Shown here: one piece after another, positions 20,986-29,991 of the stretch | Layout of the letters: each line of letters starts with the position of its first letter | Numbering within the stretch: position 1 is the stretch's first letter | Assembly (NCBI RefSeq): GCF_014646015.1 | Contig: NZ_BMMQ01000001.1 | Coordinates: 434,001-498,000 of the forward strand | Direction of reading: 5' to 3' | DNA length: 64,000 bases | Source of the DNA: Microbacterium nanhaiense | GTDB taxonomy: Bacteria; Actinomycetota; Actinomycetes; Actinomycetales; Microbacteriaceae | Made by a program: the position numbers and the translations under genes | The notes under the pieces: model-generated | Seen by the model: only the letters and a program-made list of their open reading frames with translations | Database searches by the model: none | Told to the model about the DNA's origin: nothing

Positions 20986-23121
20986 CTACGAGACGCCGCG
21001 GATCTGCGGTGTGTGGAAGTCGCCCCCGGCGGCCTCCGCCGACGCGCCCACGCGGTCGAGGTAGGGCGTGGCACCGCCGTCGATCATGGGCCACCCGGCT
21101 CCCAGGATCAGGGCGAGGTCGATGTCCTCGACCTCGGGCACCACGCCCTCATCCAGCATGAGCCGGATCTCGCGAGCCAGTTCGTGCTGCACGCGTCGGA
21201 GGATCTCGTCGGCGCGAGCGGGGGACCTCCCGACGTCGATGGCCTTCTTCGCCTCCTTCGACCATCCGGTGATTCGCCCCTTCTTGTCGCGCTCGAGCGG
21301 CGCGTCGAGCTCGGCGAGAGCGTGCAGGTTCGGCGAGGAGTAGAACCGGTCGGGGAAGTGCGTCGCCATCGTGTCCTGCACGTGCGCGGCGACCTTCCAT
21401 CCGACGAGATCGATCAGCTCGAACGGCCCCATCGGCAGCCCGAGGGGGCCGAAGGCGTGCTCGACATCGGTCAGCGCGGCGCCCTCGTCCACGGCGCGCG
21501 CGGCCTCGCCCATGACCTTCGCAAGCAGGCGGTTCACGATGAATCCCGGTGCGTCGGCGGATCCGATCGCGTTCTTCTTCAGCGCCTTGGCGACGACGAA
21601 CGCCGTCGAGACGGCCGCATCGCTGGCCTGCGGCGTGCGCACGACCTCCACGAGCGGCATCACGGCCACGGGGTTGAAGAAGTGGAAGCCGATGAGGCGC
21701 TCGGGGTGCGCGAGCACGGATCCGATCTCCTCGACCGAGAGCGACGAGGTGTTGGTCGCGAGGATCGCGTCCTCCGCGACGAACTGCTCGATCTCGCGGA
21801 ACACCTGTTGCTTCACCGCGGTCTCCTCGAACACGGCCTCGATGACGAAGTCGCAGTCGGAGAACTCGGCCTTCTCGGTCGTTCCGGTGACGAGCGCCCG
21901 GAGACGATTCGCGGCATCGCCGTCGAGCCGACCCTTCTGCTCGAGCTTCGCGATCTCGTCGCGGATGGAGGAGAGACCCTTGTCCACCCGCTCCGCCGAG
22001 ACATCGGTGATGACGACGGGCACCTGAAGGCGCCGCGCGAAGAGCAGGGCGAACTGGCTCGCCATGAGGCCGGCGCCGATGACGCCCACCTTGGTCACCG
22101 GGCGCGCGAGATCCTTGTCGGGCGCCGCCACGGGGCGCTTCGCCCGCTTCTGCACGAGATCGAACGCGTACATCGAGGCCGCGAACTCGTCGCTCGCGAC
22201 GAGGTCGGCGAGCGCTTCGTCCTCGCGCTCGAAGCCCTCCTCGATGGATCCCTTCGCCGCCTGCTCGATGAGATCGAGCGCGCGATAGGGGGAGAGCGGC
22301 ACGGTTCCGATCTTCTGCTCGAGCATTCCGCGCGCGATCCTGATCGCCGCCGGCCACTTGATCGAGCGCTCGATCTTGCCCGGCACGTGGGGTCGGTCGA
22401 CCGCGGTCTCTCCCGATAGCACGCGGTCGGCCCAGGCGAGGGAATCTTCGAGGAAGTTCGCCGGTCCGAAGATCTCGTCGAAGATGCCGAGCTCGTGCGC
22501 CTGCTGAGGCTTCATCATCCGGTTCTGCTTCAGAGGGTTCGAGACGATCACCTCGAGCGCGTTCTCGATGCCGATAAGGTTCGGCAGCAGCGTCGCGCCG
22601 CCCCAGCCGGGGATGATGCCGATGAACACCTCGGGCAGCCCGAGGGCCGCCGCGGACGAATCGACGGTCCGGTAGGTGGAGTTCAGCGCGATCTCAAGCC
22701 CGCCGCCGAGGGCGAGGCCGTTCACGAAGGCGAAGCTCGGCACGCCGAGCGAGCCCAGCTTCCCGAGCACGTGGTGCCCGCGCTGCGCGATCTTGAGCGC
22801 CAGCTCGCGCGTCGACAGCGACGTGATCTGCGACAGGTCCGCGCCCGCGGCGAAAACGTAGGGCTTTCCGGTGATGGCGACGGCATCGATCTCGCCGTTC
22901 GATGCGCGCAGGCGCAGGCCGTCGAGAGTGTCGGCGAGTTCGCGCAGCGTCAGCGGGCCCAGCGTGTTCGGGCGACGGTGATCCCGGCCGTTGTGCATCG
23001 TGATGAGCGCGAGCGTGCGTCCCGAGGCGAGCGTCACGTCGCGCACGAGCGCGTGCGTGACGACCTCGTCGACCGACGCGCTTTCGAGCTCGGAGAAGTC
23101 CAGGCTGTCGTAATCGGTCAT
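20986..23121 (-). CDS. fadB: Fatty-acid oxidation multifunctional protein: enoyl-CoA hydratase / 3-hydroxyacyl-CoA dehydrogenase
   Basis: The alpha subunit of the trifunctional beta-oxidation complex, 711 residues. The N-terminal crotonase domain (about 1-280) has the oxyanion loops KPYVFAAGADLSQI and NGLALGGGLEIAL. The NAD-binding domain follows (about 310-500) with VGVIGAGLMASQFALLFARR, then the C-terminal hydroxyacyl-CoA dehydrogenase domain with ERLIGFHFFNPVAVMPLVEV. It hydrates enoyl-CoA and oxidises 3-hydroxyacyl-CoA, passing the product to FadA. The start is ATG 23121 with GAGGAAG upstream, 5 bases after the fadA stop. fadB versus fadJ naming is not resolved. Confidence 0.93.
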   Translation of the reverse strand: MTDYDSLDFSELESASVDEVVTHALVRDVTLASGRTLALITMHNGRDHRRPNTLGPLTLRELADTLDGLRLRASNGEIDAVAITGKPYVFAAGADLSQITSLSTRELALKIAQRGHHVLGKLGSLGVPSFAFVNGLALGGGLEIALNSTYRTVDSSAAALGLPEVFIGIIPGWGGATLLPNLIGIENALEVIVSNPLKQNRMMKPQQAHELGIFDEIFGPANFLEDSLAWADRVLSGETAVDRPHVPGKIERSIKWPAAIRIARGMLEQKIGTVPLSPYRALDLIEQAAKGSIEEGFEREDEALADLVASDEFAASMYAFDLVQKRAKRPVAAPDKDLARPVTKVGVIGAGLMASQFALLFARRLQVPVVITDVSAERVDKGLSSIRDEIAKLEQKGRLDGDAANRLRALVTGTTEKAEFSDCDFVIEAVFEETAVKQQVFREIEQFVAEDAILATNTSSLSVEEIGSVLAHPERLIGFHFFNPVAVMPLVEVVRTPQASDAAVSTAFVVAKALKKNAIGSADAPGFIVNRLLAKVMGEAARAVDEGAALTDVEHAFGPLGLPMGPFELIDLVGWKVAAHVQDTMATHFPDRFYSSPNLHALAELDAPLERDKKGRITGWSKEAKKAIDVGRSPARADEILRRVQHELAREIRLMLDEGVVPEVEDIDLALILGAGWPMIDGGATPYLDRVGASAEAAGGDFHTPQIRGVS

Positions 23122-23126
23122 CTTCG

Positions 23127-24329
23127 TCACTTCCTCTTGCCCGTGTAGAACGGGTTCTCCCAGATCACGGATCCGCCCTGTCCGAGGCCGACGCACATCG
23201 CGGTGAGGCCGTAGCGTACGTCGGGACGCATCTCGAACTGGGCGGCGAGCTGAATCATGAGGCGCACGCCGCTCGCGGCGAGCGGGTGGCCTACGGCGAT
23301 GGCCCCGCCCCAGGGGTTTACGCGCGGGTCGGCATCGTCGATGCCGAAGTGGTCGAGGAAGCTCAGGACCTGCACCGCGAAGGCCTCGTTCAGTTCGAAG
23401 AGACCGATGTCGTCGATCGAGAGGCCGGCCTTCTCGAGCGCCTTCTCCGTCGAGGGCACCGGGCCGAGACCCATCACCTCGGGCTGCACACCCGCGAAGC
23501 CGAAGGACACGAGCTTCATCTTGGGCGTGAGCCCGTGCTTCTTGATCGCGCGCTTGCTGGCGAGCAGGCTCACGGTCGCGCCGTCGGTGAGCGGGGAGGA
23601 CGTACCCGCGGTCACGCGGCCGTGAGGGCGGAAGGGCGTCTTCAGGGCCGCGAGCGCCTCCATCGTCGTCTCCGGGCGTCGGCCCTCGTCCTCGGTCGCG
23701 AGCGAGAAGGCGCCGTCGGCATCCGTCACGGCGACCGGGACCAGGTCGGGCTGAATATGTCCGAGATCGTATGCCGCCTGGGCCTTCTGCTGACTGAGCA
23801 TGCCGAAGCGGTCGGCGCGCTCCTTCGTGAGCTGCGGGAACCGGTCATGCAACCGCTCGGCCGTGACTCCCATGTTGAGCGCCTGCGGATCCACGAGGCG
23901 CTCCGCGACGAAGCGCGGGTTCGGATCCGCGTTCGACCCGATCGGGTGGCGACCCATGTGCTCCACGCCGCCCGCGATCGCCAGGTCGTACATGCCGAAG
24001 CCGATGGACGCGCCCATGGTCGTCACGGCGGTCATCGCACCGGCGCACATGCGCTCGATCGCGAGGCCCGGGACATGCTGCGGAAGCCCCGCGAGCATCG
24101 CCACCGTGCGGCCCAGGGTGAGGCCCTGATCGCCCGTCTGGCTCGTGGCCGCGATCGCAACGTCGTCGATCAGGTCCTTCGGAACGTTCGGGTTGCGGTC
24201 GAGAAGTCCGATGAGCGCCTTCACGGCGAGGTCATCGGCGCGCGTGTGTGCGTAGATTCCGTTTGCGCTCGCGCGCCCGAACGGGGTGCGCACGCCGTCG
24301 ACGAAATAGACATCCGTCTGGTGGGCCAC
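23127..24329 (-). CDS. fadA: Acetyl-CoA C-acyltransferase (3-ketoacyl-CoA thiolase)
   Basis: The thiolase that releases acetyl-CoA in the last beta-oxidation step, 400 residues. The nucleophilic cysteine is in ERMCAGAMTA (about residue 95), the histidine in AVGHPLAASG, and the second cysteine in TAMCVGLGQGG. Start is GTG 24329, with a strong AGGAGG four bases before it; an upstream in-frame start is rejected. It forms a two-gene operon with the fadB-like gene. Confidence 0.95.
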   Translation of the reverse strand: MAHQTDVYFVDGVRTPFGRASANGIYAHTRADDLAVKALIGLLDRNPNVPKDLIDDVAIAATSQTGDQGLTLGRTVAMLAGLPQHVPGLAIERMCAGAMTAVTTMGASIGFGMYDLAIAGGVEHMGRHPIGSNADPNPRFVAERLVDPQALNMGVTAERLHDRFPQLTKERADRFGMLSQQKAQAAYDLGHIQPDLVPVAVTDADGAFSLATEDEGRRPETTMEALAALKTPFRPHGRVTAGTSSPLTDGATVSLLASKRAIKKHGLTPKMKLVSFGFAGVQPEVMGLGPVPSTEKALEKAGLSIDDIGLFELNEAFAVQVLSFLDHFGIDDADPRVNPWGGAIAVGHPLAASGVRLMIQLAAQFEMRPDVRYGLTAMCVGLGQGGSVIWENPFYTGKRK

Positions 24330-24408
24330 TTTGCCTCCTGAGATTGGTGGACACCGCCAGCCTATGGCGTCCTCAGGCGGCCGGGGCGAGCCGGTTGGTT
24401 CGAAGCTA

Positions 24409-25641
24409 CTAAGCGCTTTCGAGCCCTTCGCCCGCCGATTGCGTCGCCTGCACAAACGCCCGCTCGATGAGTGGCGCCGTCTGTGCGACCTGCCAGCTGC
24501 GAGCGCCGAGCGCCGTCAACGCACGGCCAACCGCGTCGGCCGTCGCCGGTTCCGGGGGCGACCAGCACACGCGGCGGAGGTGCTCCGGGGTGAGGAGGTT
24601 CTCCGTCGGCATCGAGAGGAATTCCGCGTGGGCCTCGATCGCGGGCCTGGCCGCCTTCAGCCGCGCATCGGCTTCGGGACGACGGCCCGCCCAGGCGCGC
24701 ACGGGCGGGAGCGCGTCGCTGGGCACGCGCTCGAGGGGAATGTCCGTATCCGCGCGGCCGTCGACGAACGCCTGCCACCACCGGTTGAGCTCCGAGCGGC
24801 TGGCGCGCCCCGTGAACTCACGAAGGGCGCCGAGTTCGGCCTTCGTCTTCGGGTTGGCGGCGACGGCGGCGACGAGGGCTCGGTCGGGCACGAGTCGCCC
24901 CGGGGCGGTGTCGGTCGAACGGGCGAGCTCGTCGCGCGATGTCCAGAAGGCGCGCGCGATCGCCATGCCCCGCCGGCCGCGGATCTTGTGCAGGCCGTTC
25001 AGCTTGCGCCACGGCTCGGCTGGTGCGGGCTTGGGCGCGCGGTGCAGTTCGTCGGCGAATTCCTCCGTCGCCCACTCGGCCTTGCCGGTCTGTTCGAGTT
25101 CCTCGCTGATCACGTCCCGCACGTCGAGCAGGTGCTCGACGTCGAGCGCGGCATACTCCAGCCACGCCTGCGGGAGCGGCCGCGTCGACCAATCCGCGGC
25201 CGAGTGCTCCTTTTTCAGCACGATGCCGAGCGTGCGCTCGACGACCGCGCCGAGGCCGACGCCCGGCCATCCCAGGAGACGCGCCGAGAGCTCGGTGTCG
25301 AAAATGCGCTGCGGCACGAGATCGATTTCGCGAAGAGACGGCAGATCCTGCGTCGCGGCATGGAAGACCCACTCGGCATCGCCGATCGCGTCCATGAGAG
25401 GCGAGAAGTCCTCGATGGCCGGGGCATCGAAGAGGAAGACGCCGGCGCCGCGCCGAAAGACCTGGATGAGGTACGCGCGTGAGGAGTACCGGAAACCGGA
25501 TGCTCGCTCGACGTCGACCGCGACGGGGCCGTCTGCCGCGGCGAGGGCGCGACAGGCGACGAGGAAGTCTTCTGCGGTGTCGATGACGCGGTACGTGATG
25601 GCGATGCTCCTCGGCTCGGACGGAGAGTGTGCGTCGACCAT
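24409..25641 (-). CDS. rnd: Ribonuclease D-like 3'-5' exonuclease with HRDC domain
   Basis: A DEDD-family 3'-5' exoribonuclease, 410 residues, expected to trim tRNA and other structured RNA 3' ends. The exonuclease domain (about 15-190) shows DVERASG (first Asp-Glu), HAATQDLPSLREI (second Asp) and the final tyrosine motif YAALDVEHL. The HRDC RNA-binding domain follows (about 215-300) and then a second helical region. Start ATG 25641 lies 4 bases after the DUF3000 stop, so the two are co-translated. Confidence 0.93.
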   Translation of the reverse strand: MVDAHSPSEPRSIAITYRVIDTAEDFLVACRALAAADGPVAVDVERASGFRYSSRAYLIQVFRRGAGVFLFDAPAIEDFSPLMDAIGDAEWVFHAATQDLPSLREIDLVPQRIFDTELSARLLGWPGVGLGAVVERTLGIVLKKEHSAADWSTRPLPQAWLEYAALDVEHLLDVRDVISEELEQTGKAEWATEEFADELHRAPKPAPAEPWRKLNGLHKIRGRRGMAIARAFWTSRDELARSTDTAPGRLVPDRALVAAVAANPKTKAELGALREFTGRASRSELNRWWQAFVDGRADTDIPLERVPSDALPPVRAWAGRRPEADARLKAARPAIEAHAEFLSMPTENLLTPEHLRRVCWSPPEPATADAVGRALTALGARSWQVAQTAPLIERAFVQATQSAGEGLESA

Positions 25642-25645
25642 TGTT

Positions 25646-26224
25646 TCAGGTCGAGCGGGGAGGACGCAGACCGGGCCTCAGGATCGCGATGTTCTCCGAT
25701 CCGGGCGGGAGCCCGGCGAGCATGCACACGAGCTCGGCCCACGCCTCGATGTGCCGCACCGACGGCGGATCCGGCGTCCAGGAGGCGCGCAACTCGACCT
25801 GCGAGCCGTCGCCCTGCTCGGCAAGCGATCCGAATCCGCGGGAGACGGTTTTGGTGGCCGTTCCCGCCGCCGAATGGTACGCCGCGTGATGGGAGGCGAG
25901 TGCGTCGGTCAGCCAGGACCAGGCGACGTCCGCGAGGAGCGGATCCGTGCCGATGTCGAGCTCGAGCGGCGCCTGCGCGAAGGCGACGATGCGCCACGGC
26001 CCGCCCCACGACTCCGGCTCATCGGGGTCGTGCAGGAGGAGGAATCGTCCCGTGCCGTATGGGGAGTCTCCGTGGGAGTCCGGGCGGACGTCGCCCGCGA
26101 AGGCGATGCTGTGGGGTGCGACTCCGCTCGGCGAAGGGATCTCCCGCACGGCCAGATCGGGCCGGAAGCTCGCGCGGCGGAGCGCGGCGGCCGCGGCCTC
26201 GAAGGCGGGAGAGACGTCACTCAC
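25646..26224 (-). CDS. DUF3000 protein
   Basis: A 192-residue soluble protein conserved in actinobacteria, of unknown function. Recognisable family stretches are RPDLAVREIPSPSGVAPHSIAFAGDV and the C-terminal EAWAELVCMLAGLPPGSENIAILRPGL. The GTG 26224 start is leaderless, with TAGTCT 6 nt upstream on the minus strand. It is usually found immediately before RNase D, as here. Confidence 0.9.
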   Translation of the reverse strand: MSDVSPAFEAAAAALRRASFRPDLAVREIPSPSGVAPHSIAFAGDVRPDSHGDSPYGTGRFLLLHDPDEPESWGGPWRIVAFAQAPLELDIGTDPLLADVAWSWLTDALASHHAAYHSAAGTATKTVSRGFGSLAEQGDGSQVELRASWTPDPPSVRHIEAWAELVCMLAGLPPGSENIAILRPGLRPPRST

Positions 26225-26230
26225 GCGGTC

Positions 26231-26236
26231 AGACTA
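26231..26236 (-). promoter_or_regulatory. Leaderless -10 box of DUF3000 (overlaps the divergent one)
   Basis: TAGTCT on the minus strand ends 6 nt before GTG 26224. It shares bases 26235-26236 with the plus-strand -10 box of the hydrolase gene. Confidence 0.6.
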
Positions 26237-26240
26237 GGCT
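26235..26240 (+). promoter_or_regulatory. Leaderless -10 box of the alpha/beta hydrolase gene
   Basis: TAGGCT ends 6 nt before GTG 26247, the mirror image of the DUF3000 promoter. Confidence 0.6.
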
Positions 26241-26246
26241 GATCTT

Positions 26247-27455
26247 GTGCTCAGGAGATCCAGGCGCGCCGTGGCCCATCGCCCACGCGTACTCAGTGCT
26301 CTTGCCGCCACAGCGGCGCTTGGTGCCGGGGTGATCGTCGGCGGCACGGCCGTCGCTTTCGCGATCGCCCGCAAGGTCGTCACCCCGGTCACCCGGCGGC
26401 TCGCCGACACCGAGGTGCTGGGGGTCGACACGAAGGCCCAGACGATCACGCTGCGGCGCACGCCCGACACGGTGCTTCCCGGTCGCTACGGGCTCTTCGT
26501 GAACGGATCGCACGACTACCTCAAGATCGGGGCGCTGCTCTCCGAAACCGATCAGACCGCCACCCGGAAGCTGCTCACGGAGGTTGGGGAGGGGGAGAGG
26601 ATCGGACGCGCCGCGACGTTCAGCGGATGGTACTTCGTGCATCCGGGCGAACTGCACATCCCGTATCGCGAGGTGTCGGTCGTCTCGCCCGTGGGGGAGT
26701 GCCCCGCGTGGCTTTTCCCCGCACCGGCCGGCGGCGACCCCGCCACCTGGGTCATCAGCGTCCATGGCCGCGGTACGACGAGATCCGAGACGCTGCGTGC
26801 GGCGCCCGTGTTCCGCTCCGCCGGCGTCACGAGCCTGGCCGTGTCGTATCGGAACGACGGCGAGGCGCCGCGCAGCGACTCCGGCCGCTACGGGCTGGGT
26901 GCGACCGAGTGGCGAGACGTGGACGCGGCGATCGAGTACGCCCTCGCCAACGGCGCGGAGCGCGTGGTGCTCATGGGCTGGTCGATGGGCGGCGCGATCG
27001 TCCTGCAGACATCGCTCCGCACGGCGTACGCCGACCGCATCGACAGCATCATCCTCGATTCGCCCGTCGTCGACTGGCGAACGGTGTTGGGCTACCAGGC
27101 GCGCGAGCTGCGGGTCCCCGGGCCGGTCGCGCACATCGCGCTGCGGCAGCTCACGATGCCGTCGTGGTCGCGCGTGGTGCGCGCCGGCAACGCGATCTCG
27201 TTGAACGACCTCGACATCGTCACGCGCGCGACAGAGCTGACCCACCCGATCCTCCTTCTGCACAGCGATGACGACGGATTCGTACCGTCCGCCGCCTCGC
27301 GCGGCCTGGCCGACGCGCGTCCCGATCTCGTCACGCTCGCGTCGTACACCGAGGCGCGCCACACCAAGCTCTGGAACTACGACGAGAAGCGGTGGAGCGA
27401 GCTGCTCCGCTCCTGGCTGCGCGAGCGGAAGCTCGGTGTCGAGCGCGTATCCTAA
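26247..27455 (+). CDS. Membrane-anchored alpha/beta hydrolase
   Basis: A 402-residue alpha/beta hydrolase-fold protein. An N-terminal hydrophobic segment (residues about 15-42) probably anchors it in the membrane. The nucleophile elbow is GWSMGG, the acid lies in LLHSDDDGFVP, and the histidine is probably that of EARHTKLWNY. The HGRG segment ahead of the elbow gives the oxyanion hole. The substrate is unknown. The start is leaderless GTG 26247. The zapE promoter lies across its stop codon. Confidence 0.87.
   Translation: MLRRSRRAVAHRPRVLSALAATAALGAGVIVGGTAVAFAIARKVVTPVTRRLADTEVLGVDTKAQTITLRRTPDTVLPGRYGLFVNGSHDYLKIGALLSETDQTATRKLLTEVGEGERIGRAATFSGWYFVHPGELHIPYREVSVVSPVGECPAWLFPAPAGGDPATWVISVHGRGTTRSETLRAAPVFRSAGVTSLAVSYRNDGEAPRSDSGRYGLGATEWRDVDAAIEYALANGAERVVLMGWSMGGAIVLQTSLRTAYADRIDSIILDSPVVDWRTVLGYQARELRVPGPVAHIALRQLTMPSWSRVVRAGNAISLNDLDIVTRATELTHPILLLHSDDDGFVPSAASRGLADARPDLVTLASYTEARHTKLWNYDEKRWSELLRSWLRERKLGVERVS
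27448..27453 (+). promoter_or_regulatory. -10 box of zapE, overlapping the upstream stop codon
   Basis: TATCCT lies 5 nt before GTG 27459 and 8 nt before ATG 27462. It runs into the TAA of the hydrolase gene. A leaderless start is likely but which codon is used is ambiguous. Confidence 0.45.
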
Positions 27456-27461
27456 AAGGTG

Positions 27462-28499
27462 ATGACTTCCGCCCAGGCCACGACCGTTCAGCTCACCTCG
27501 CGCGACCCGCGCCTCACGGGCGAAGAGATGCTCGCGAGTCTCGTTCCGCCGCCGCAGTTCGACGATGCGACATTCGAGACCTATCGCGCCGACGACGCGT
27601 ACCCCTCGCAGCAGGAGTCGAAGGCGTTGCTGCAGCGTTTCGCGACGGGCGGATCGCAGCCCGTCGCCCGCGGCGGACTGTTCTCCTTCGGACGCAAGAA
27701 GAAGCCGGCCGAGCCGGAGATGAAGCCGGGCGTGTATCTCGACGGCGGCTTCGGAGTCGGCAAGACCCACCTCCTCGCGTCGATCTATCACGCGATGCCC
27801 GCGCGACGGAAGTACTTCGGTTCCTTCATCGAATACACGGCGCTCGTCGGTGCGCTCGGCTACAAGAACACGGTCGACCTGCTGACGGGATCCGCGCTGC
27901 TGTGCATCGACGAATTCGAGCTCGACGACCCGGGCGACACGATGGTGATGACGCGCCTGCTCGGTGAGCTCGTCAAGACGGGGACGAGGTTGGCCGCCAC
28001 GAGCAACACTCCGCCCAACGCCCTCGGCGAGGGGCGCTTCGCCGCGCAGGACTTCCTGCGTGAGATCCAGTCGATGTCCGACAGTTTCCAGACGATCCGC
28101 ATCGACGGCGTCGACTACCGTCAGCGCTCCCTCGACGAGGGCGCCGCGGTGGTCCCGGCGGAGGAGTACTCCGCAACGCTCGGCGCGAGCGGCTCGGAAG
28201 TCTCCGACGATCGCTTCGACGACCTCCTCGCGCACCTCGCGCACGTGCACCCCTCGCGTTACATCCGCCTCATCGAAGGCGTCGAGGCGATCGGTCTGCG
28301 CGAGGTCCGGCAGATCACCGACCAGTCGGAGGCACTGCGTTTCGTGGCGTTCATCGACCGCGTCTACGACGCCGAACTGCCCATTCGCGCGACGGGCCTT
28401 CCGCTCGACAAGGTGTTCTCGGACGACATGCTCGCCGGCGGGTACCGGAAGAAGTACCTGCGCGCCGTCTCGCGACTGGTCGCATCTACGCACGCCTGA
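27462..28499 (+). CDS. zapE: Cell division protein ZapE (AFG1-like AAA ATPase)
   Basis: A 345-residue P-loop ATPase of the AFG1/ZapE family, linked in other bacteria to FtsZ-ring stability under stress. Walker A is GGFGVGKTHLLAS and Walker B is LLCIDEFELDD. The family segments LLYHAMPARRKYFGSFIEY-like (residues about 110-125) and TSNTPPNALGEGRFAAQDFL are clear. ATG 27462 is chosen; GTG 27459 directly before it is an alternative. A short hairpin (28504-28520) follows the stop. Confidence 0.92.
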   Translation: MTSAQATTVQLTSRDPRLTGEEMLASLVPPPQFDDATFETYRADDAYPSQQESKALLQRFATGGSQPVARGGLFSFGRKKKPAEPEMKPGVYLDGGFGVGKTHLLASIYHAMPARRKYFGSFIEYTALVGALGYKNTVDLLTGSALLCIDEFELDDPGDTMVMTRLLGELVKTGTRLAATSNTPPNALGEGRFAAQDFLREIQSMSDSFQTIRIDGVDYRQRSLDEGAAVVPAEEYSATLGASGSEVSDDRFDDLLAHLAHVHPSRYIRLIEGVEAIGLREVRQITDQSEALRFVAFIDRVYDAELPIRATGLPLDKVFSDDMLAGGYRKKYLRAVSRLVASTHA

Positions 28500-28503
28500 C
28501 ACG

Positions 28504-28520
28504 CGCCCGTAACACGGGCG
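28504..28520 (+). terminator. Short hairpin after zapE
   Basis: CGCCCGT and ACGGGCG pair around AAC, 4 bases past the zapE stop. The stem is only 7 bp with no U-tract, so termination is probably partial. Confidence 0.45.
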
Positions 28521-28527
28521 GTCATGT

Positions 28528-28543
28528 GTAACACGACGGAAAC
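28528..28543 (+). promoter_or_regulatory. GlnR box upstream of the ammonium transporter
   Basis: GTAAC-N6-GAAAC is an exact match to the actinobacterial GlnR consensus (GTnAC-n6-GnAAC). It lies 78 bases before the amt start codon, at a distance typical of GlnR activation under nitrogen limitation. Confidence 0.75.
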
Positions 28544-28620
28544 CATCAGCACACGCTGCGGGAAACGCGCGCTCGGGAATATGAGGTCATTCCTCTTTTT
28601 CCGACTCGTAAGGACTTCCC

Positions 28621-29877
28621 ATGGACAGCGGACAACTCGCGTGGTTGATGATCGCAACCGCGCTCGTTTTGCTCATGACGCCGGGCGTCGCCTTCTTCTA
28701 CGGCGGTCTCGTCAAGGCCAAGAGCGTCGTCAGCATGATGATGCTGAGCTTCGGTGCGCTCGGCCTCGTCGCCGTGCTCTGGGTGCTCTTCGGCTTCAGC
28801 ATGAGCTCGGTCGAGTCGAGCTGGAGCTTCGCGGGTAACCCGTTCGCGGACTTCGCGCTCAGCACGACGACCGCGAACGACCCGACGGGCGAGGCCACGA
28901 TCGGGGTCGCCTTCGGCGCCACCTTCGCGATCATCACGGTCGCGCTCATCTCGGGTGCCATCGCCGACCGCGCGAAGTTCGGCGCCTGGATGGTGTTCGT
29001 GGCCCTCTGGGCGACGATCGTGTACTTCCCCGTCGCGGCATGGGTGTGGGGCGGCGGCTGGATCTACAACCTCGGATCCATGATGTTCCCCGACTCGGGC
29101 GTCGAGGTCATCGACTGGGCGGGCGGCACCGCCGTGCACATCAACGCGGGCGCCGCGGCCCTCGCCCTCGCAATCGTTCTGGGCAAGCGCGTCGGTTTCG
29201 CGAAGACCATCAACAAGCCGCACAACGTCCCCCTGGTGATGCTCGGCGGCGCGCTGCTGTGGTTCGGCTGGTTCGGATTCAACGCCGGCCTCACTTTCGC
29301 CCCGCTCGGTGAAGAGGGCAACCTGCAGACCGGCCTCATCATCGTCAACACGATGGTGTGCCCCGCGGCCGCGATCCTCGGCTGGATCATCGCCGAGAAG
29401 CTGAAGAACGGCAAGGCGACCTCCGTCGGCGCCGTCTCGGGCGCCGTCGCCGGCCTCGTGGCGATCACCCCCGCCTGTGCCCACCTCGAGCCGCTCTGGG
29501 CCATCCTCCTCGGTCTCATCGTCGGCGTCGCCTGCGCCCTCGCGGTCGAGCTCAAGTGGAAGCTCGGTTACGACGACTCGCTCGACGTTGTCGGCGTCCA
29601 CCTCGTCGGCGGCTTCATCGGCACCGTCTACCTGGGCTTCTTCGCGATCGACACGGGCCTGTTCATGGGCGGCGGCGTGCAGCAGCTCGTCGTTCAGGTC
29701 ATCGGAGCCGTGGCGACCTTCGTCTACTCGTTCGTCGTCGCCCTCATCCTGGGCTTCGCGATCCAGAAGACCATCGGCTTCCGCGTCAAGAACGAAGACG
29801 AGATCGCCGGAATCGACGTCTCGGTGCACGGCGAGGAGGGCTACTCCTTCGAGCCCAACGGCCAGCTCACGCGCTGA
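28621..29877 (+). CDS. amt: Ammonium transporter Amt
   Basis: An Amt/Rh-family channel for ammonium uptake, 418 residues with eleven expected transmembrane helices. The two pore histidines are in GGTAVHINAG and VVGVHLVGG, and the FFYGGLV motif is at the N-terminus. ATG 28621 has AAGGA 7 nt upstream. The usual downstream partners glnK and glnD are absent; the gene ends in a strong terminator and stands alone. A GlnR box upstream indicates nitrogen control. Confidence 0.95.
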   Translation: MDSGQLAWLMIATALVLLMTPGVAFFYGGLVKAKSVVSMMMLSFGALGLVAVLWVLFGFSMSSVESSWSFAGNPFADFALSTTTANDPTGEATIGVAFGATFAIITVALISGAIADRAKFGAWMVFVALWATIVYFPVAAWVWGGGWIYNLGSMMFPDSGVEVIDWAGGTAVHINAGAAALALAIVLGKRVGFAKTINKPHNVPLVMLGGALLWFGWFGFNAGLTFAPLGEEGNLQTGLIIVNTMVCPAAAILGWIIAEKLKNGKATSVGAVSGAVAGLVAITPACAHLEPLWAILLGLIVGVACALAVELKWKLGYDDSLDVVGVHLVGGFIGTVYLGFFAIDTGLFMGGGVQQLVVQVIGAVATFVYSFVVALILGFAIQKTIGFRVKNEDEIAGIDVSVHGEEGYSFEPNGQLTR

Positions 29878-29900
29878 GAACCTCCGTCGCATCATCACCC

Positions 29901-29935
29901 GAATCGGGATCCGTGTGCACCACGGGTCCCGATTC
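29901..29935 (+). terminator. amt terminator hairpin
   Basis: Near-perfect 15-bp arms starting GAATCGGGA and ending TCCCGATTC, with one T-G wobble and a 5-nt loop (TGCAC), 23 bases after the amt stop. Confidence 0.8.
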
Positions 29936-29979
29936 GGCGTTCCGGGACAGATCCATCGGCGCGGGGGTCGGGGCCACGA

Positions 29980-29985
29980 TAGCGT
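29980..29985 (+). promoter_or_regulatory. Leaderless -10 box of the aldo/keto reductase gene
   Basis: TAGCGT ends 6 nt before ATG 29992. Confidence 0.55.
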
Positions 29986-29991
29986 GAGGGT

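Noticed and set aside
28509..28524. A second GlnR box upstream of amt
   Set aside because: GTAAC-N6-GGTCA matches only half of the consensus, and the bases are explained by the short hairpin after zapE.
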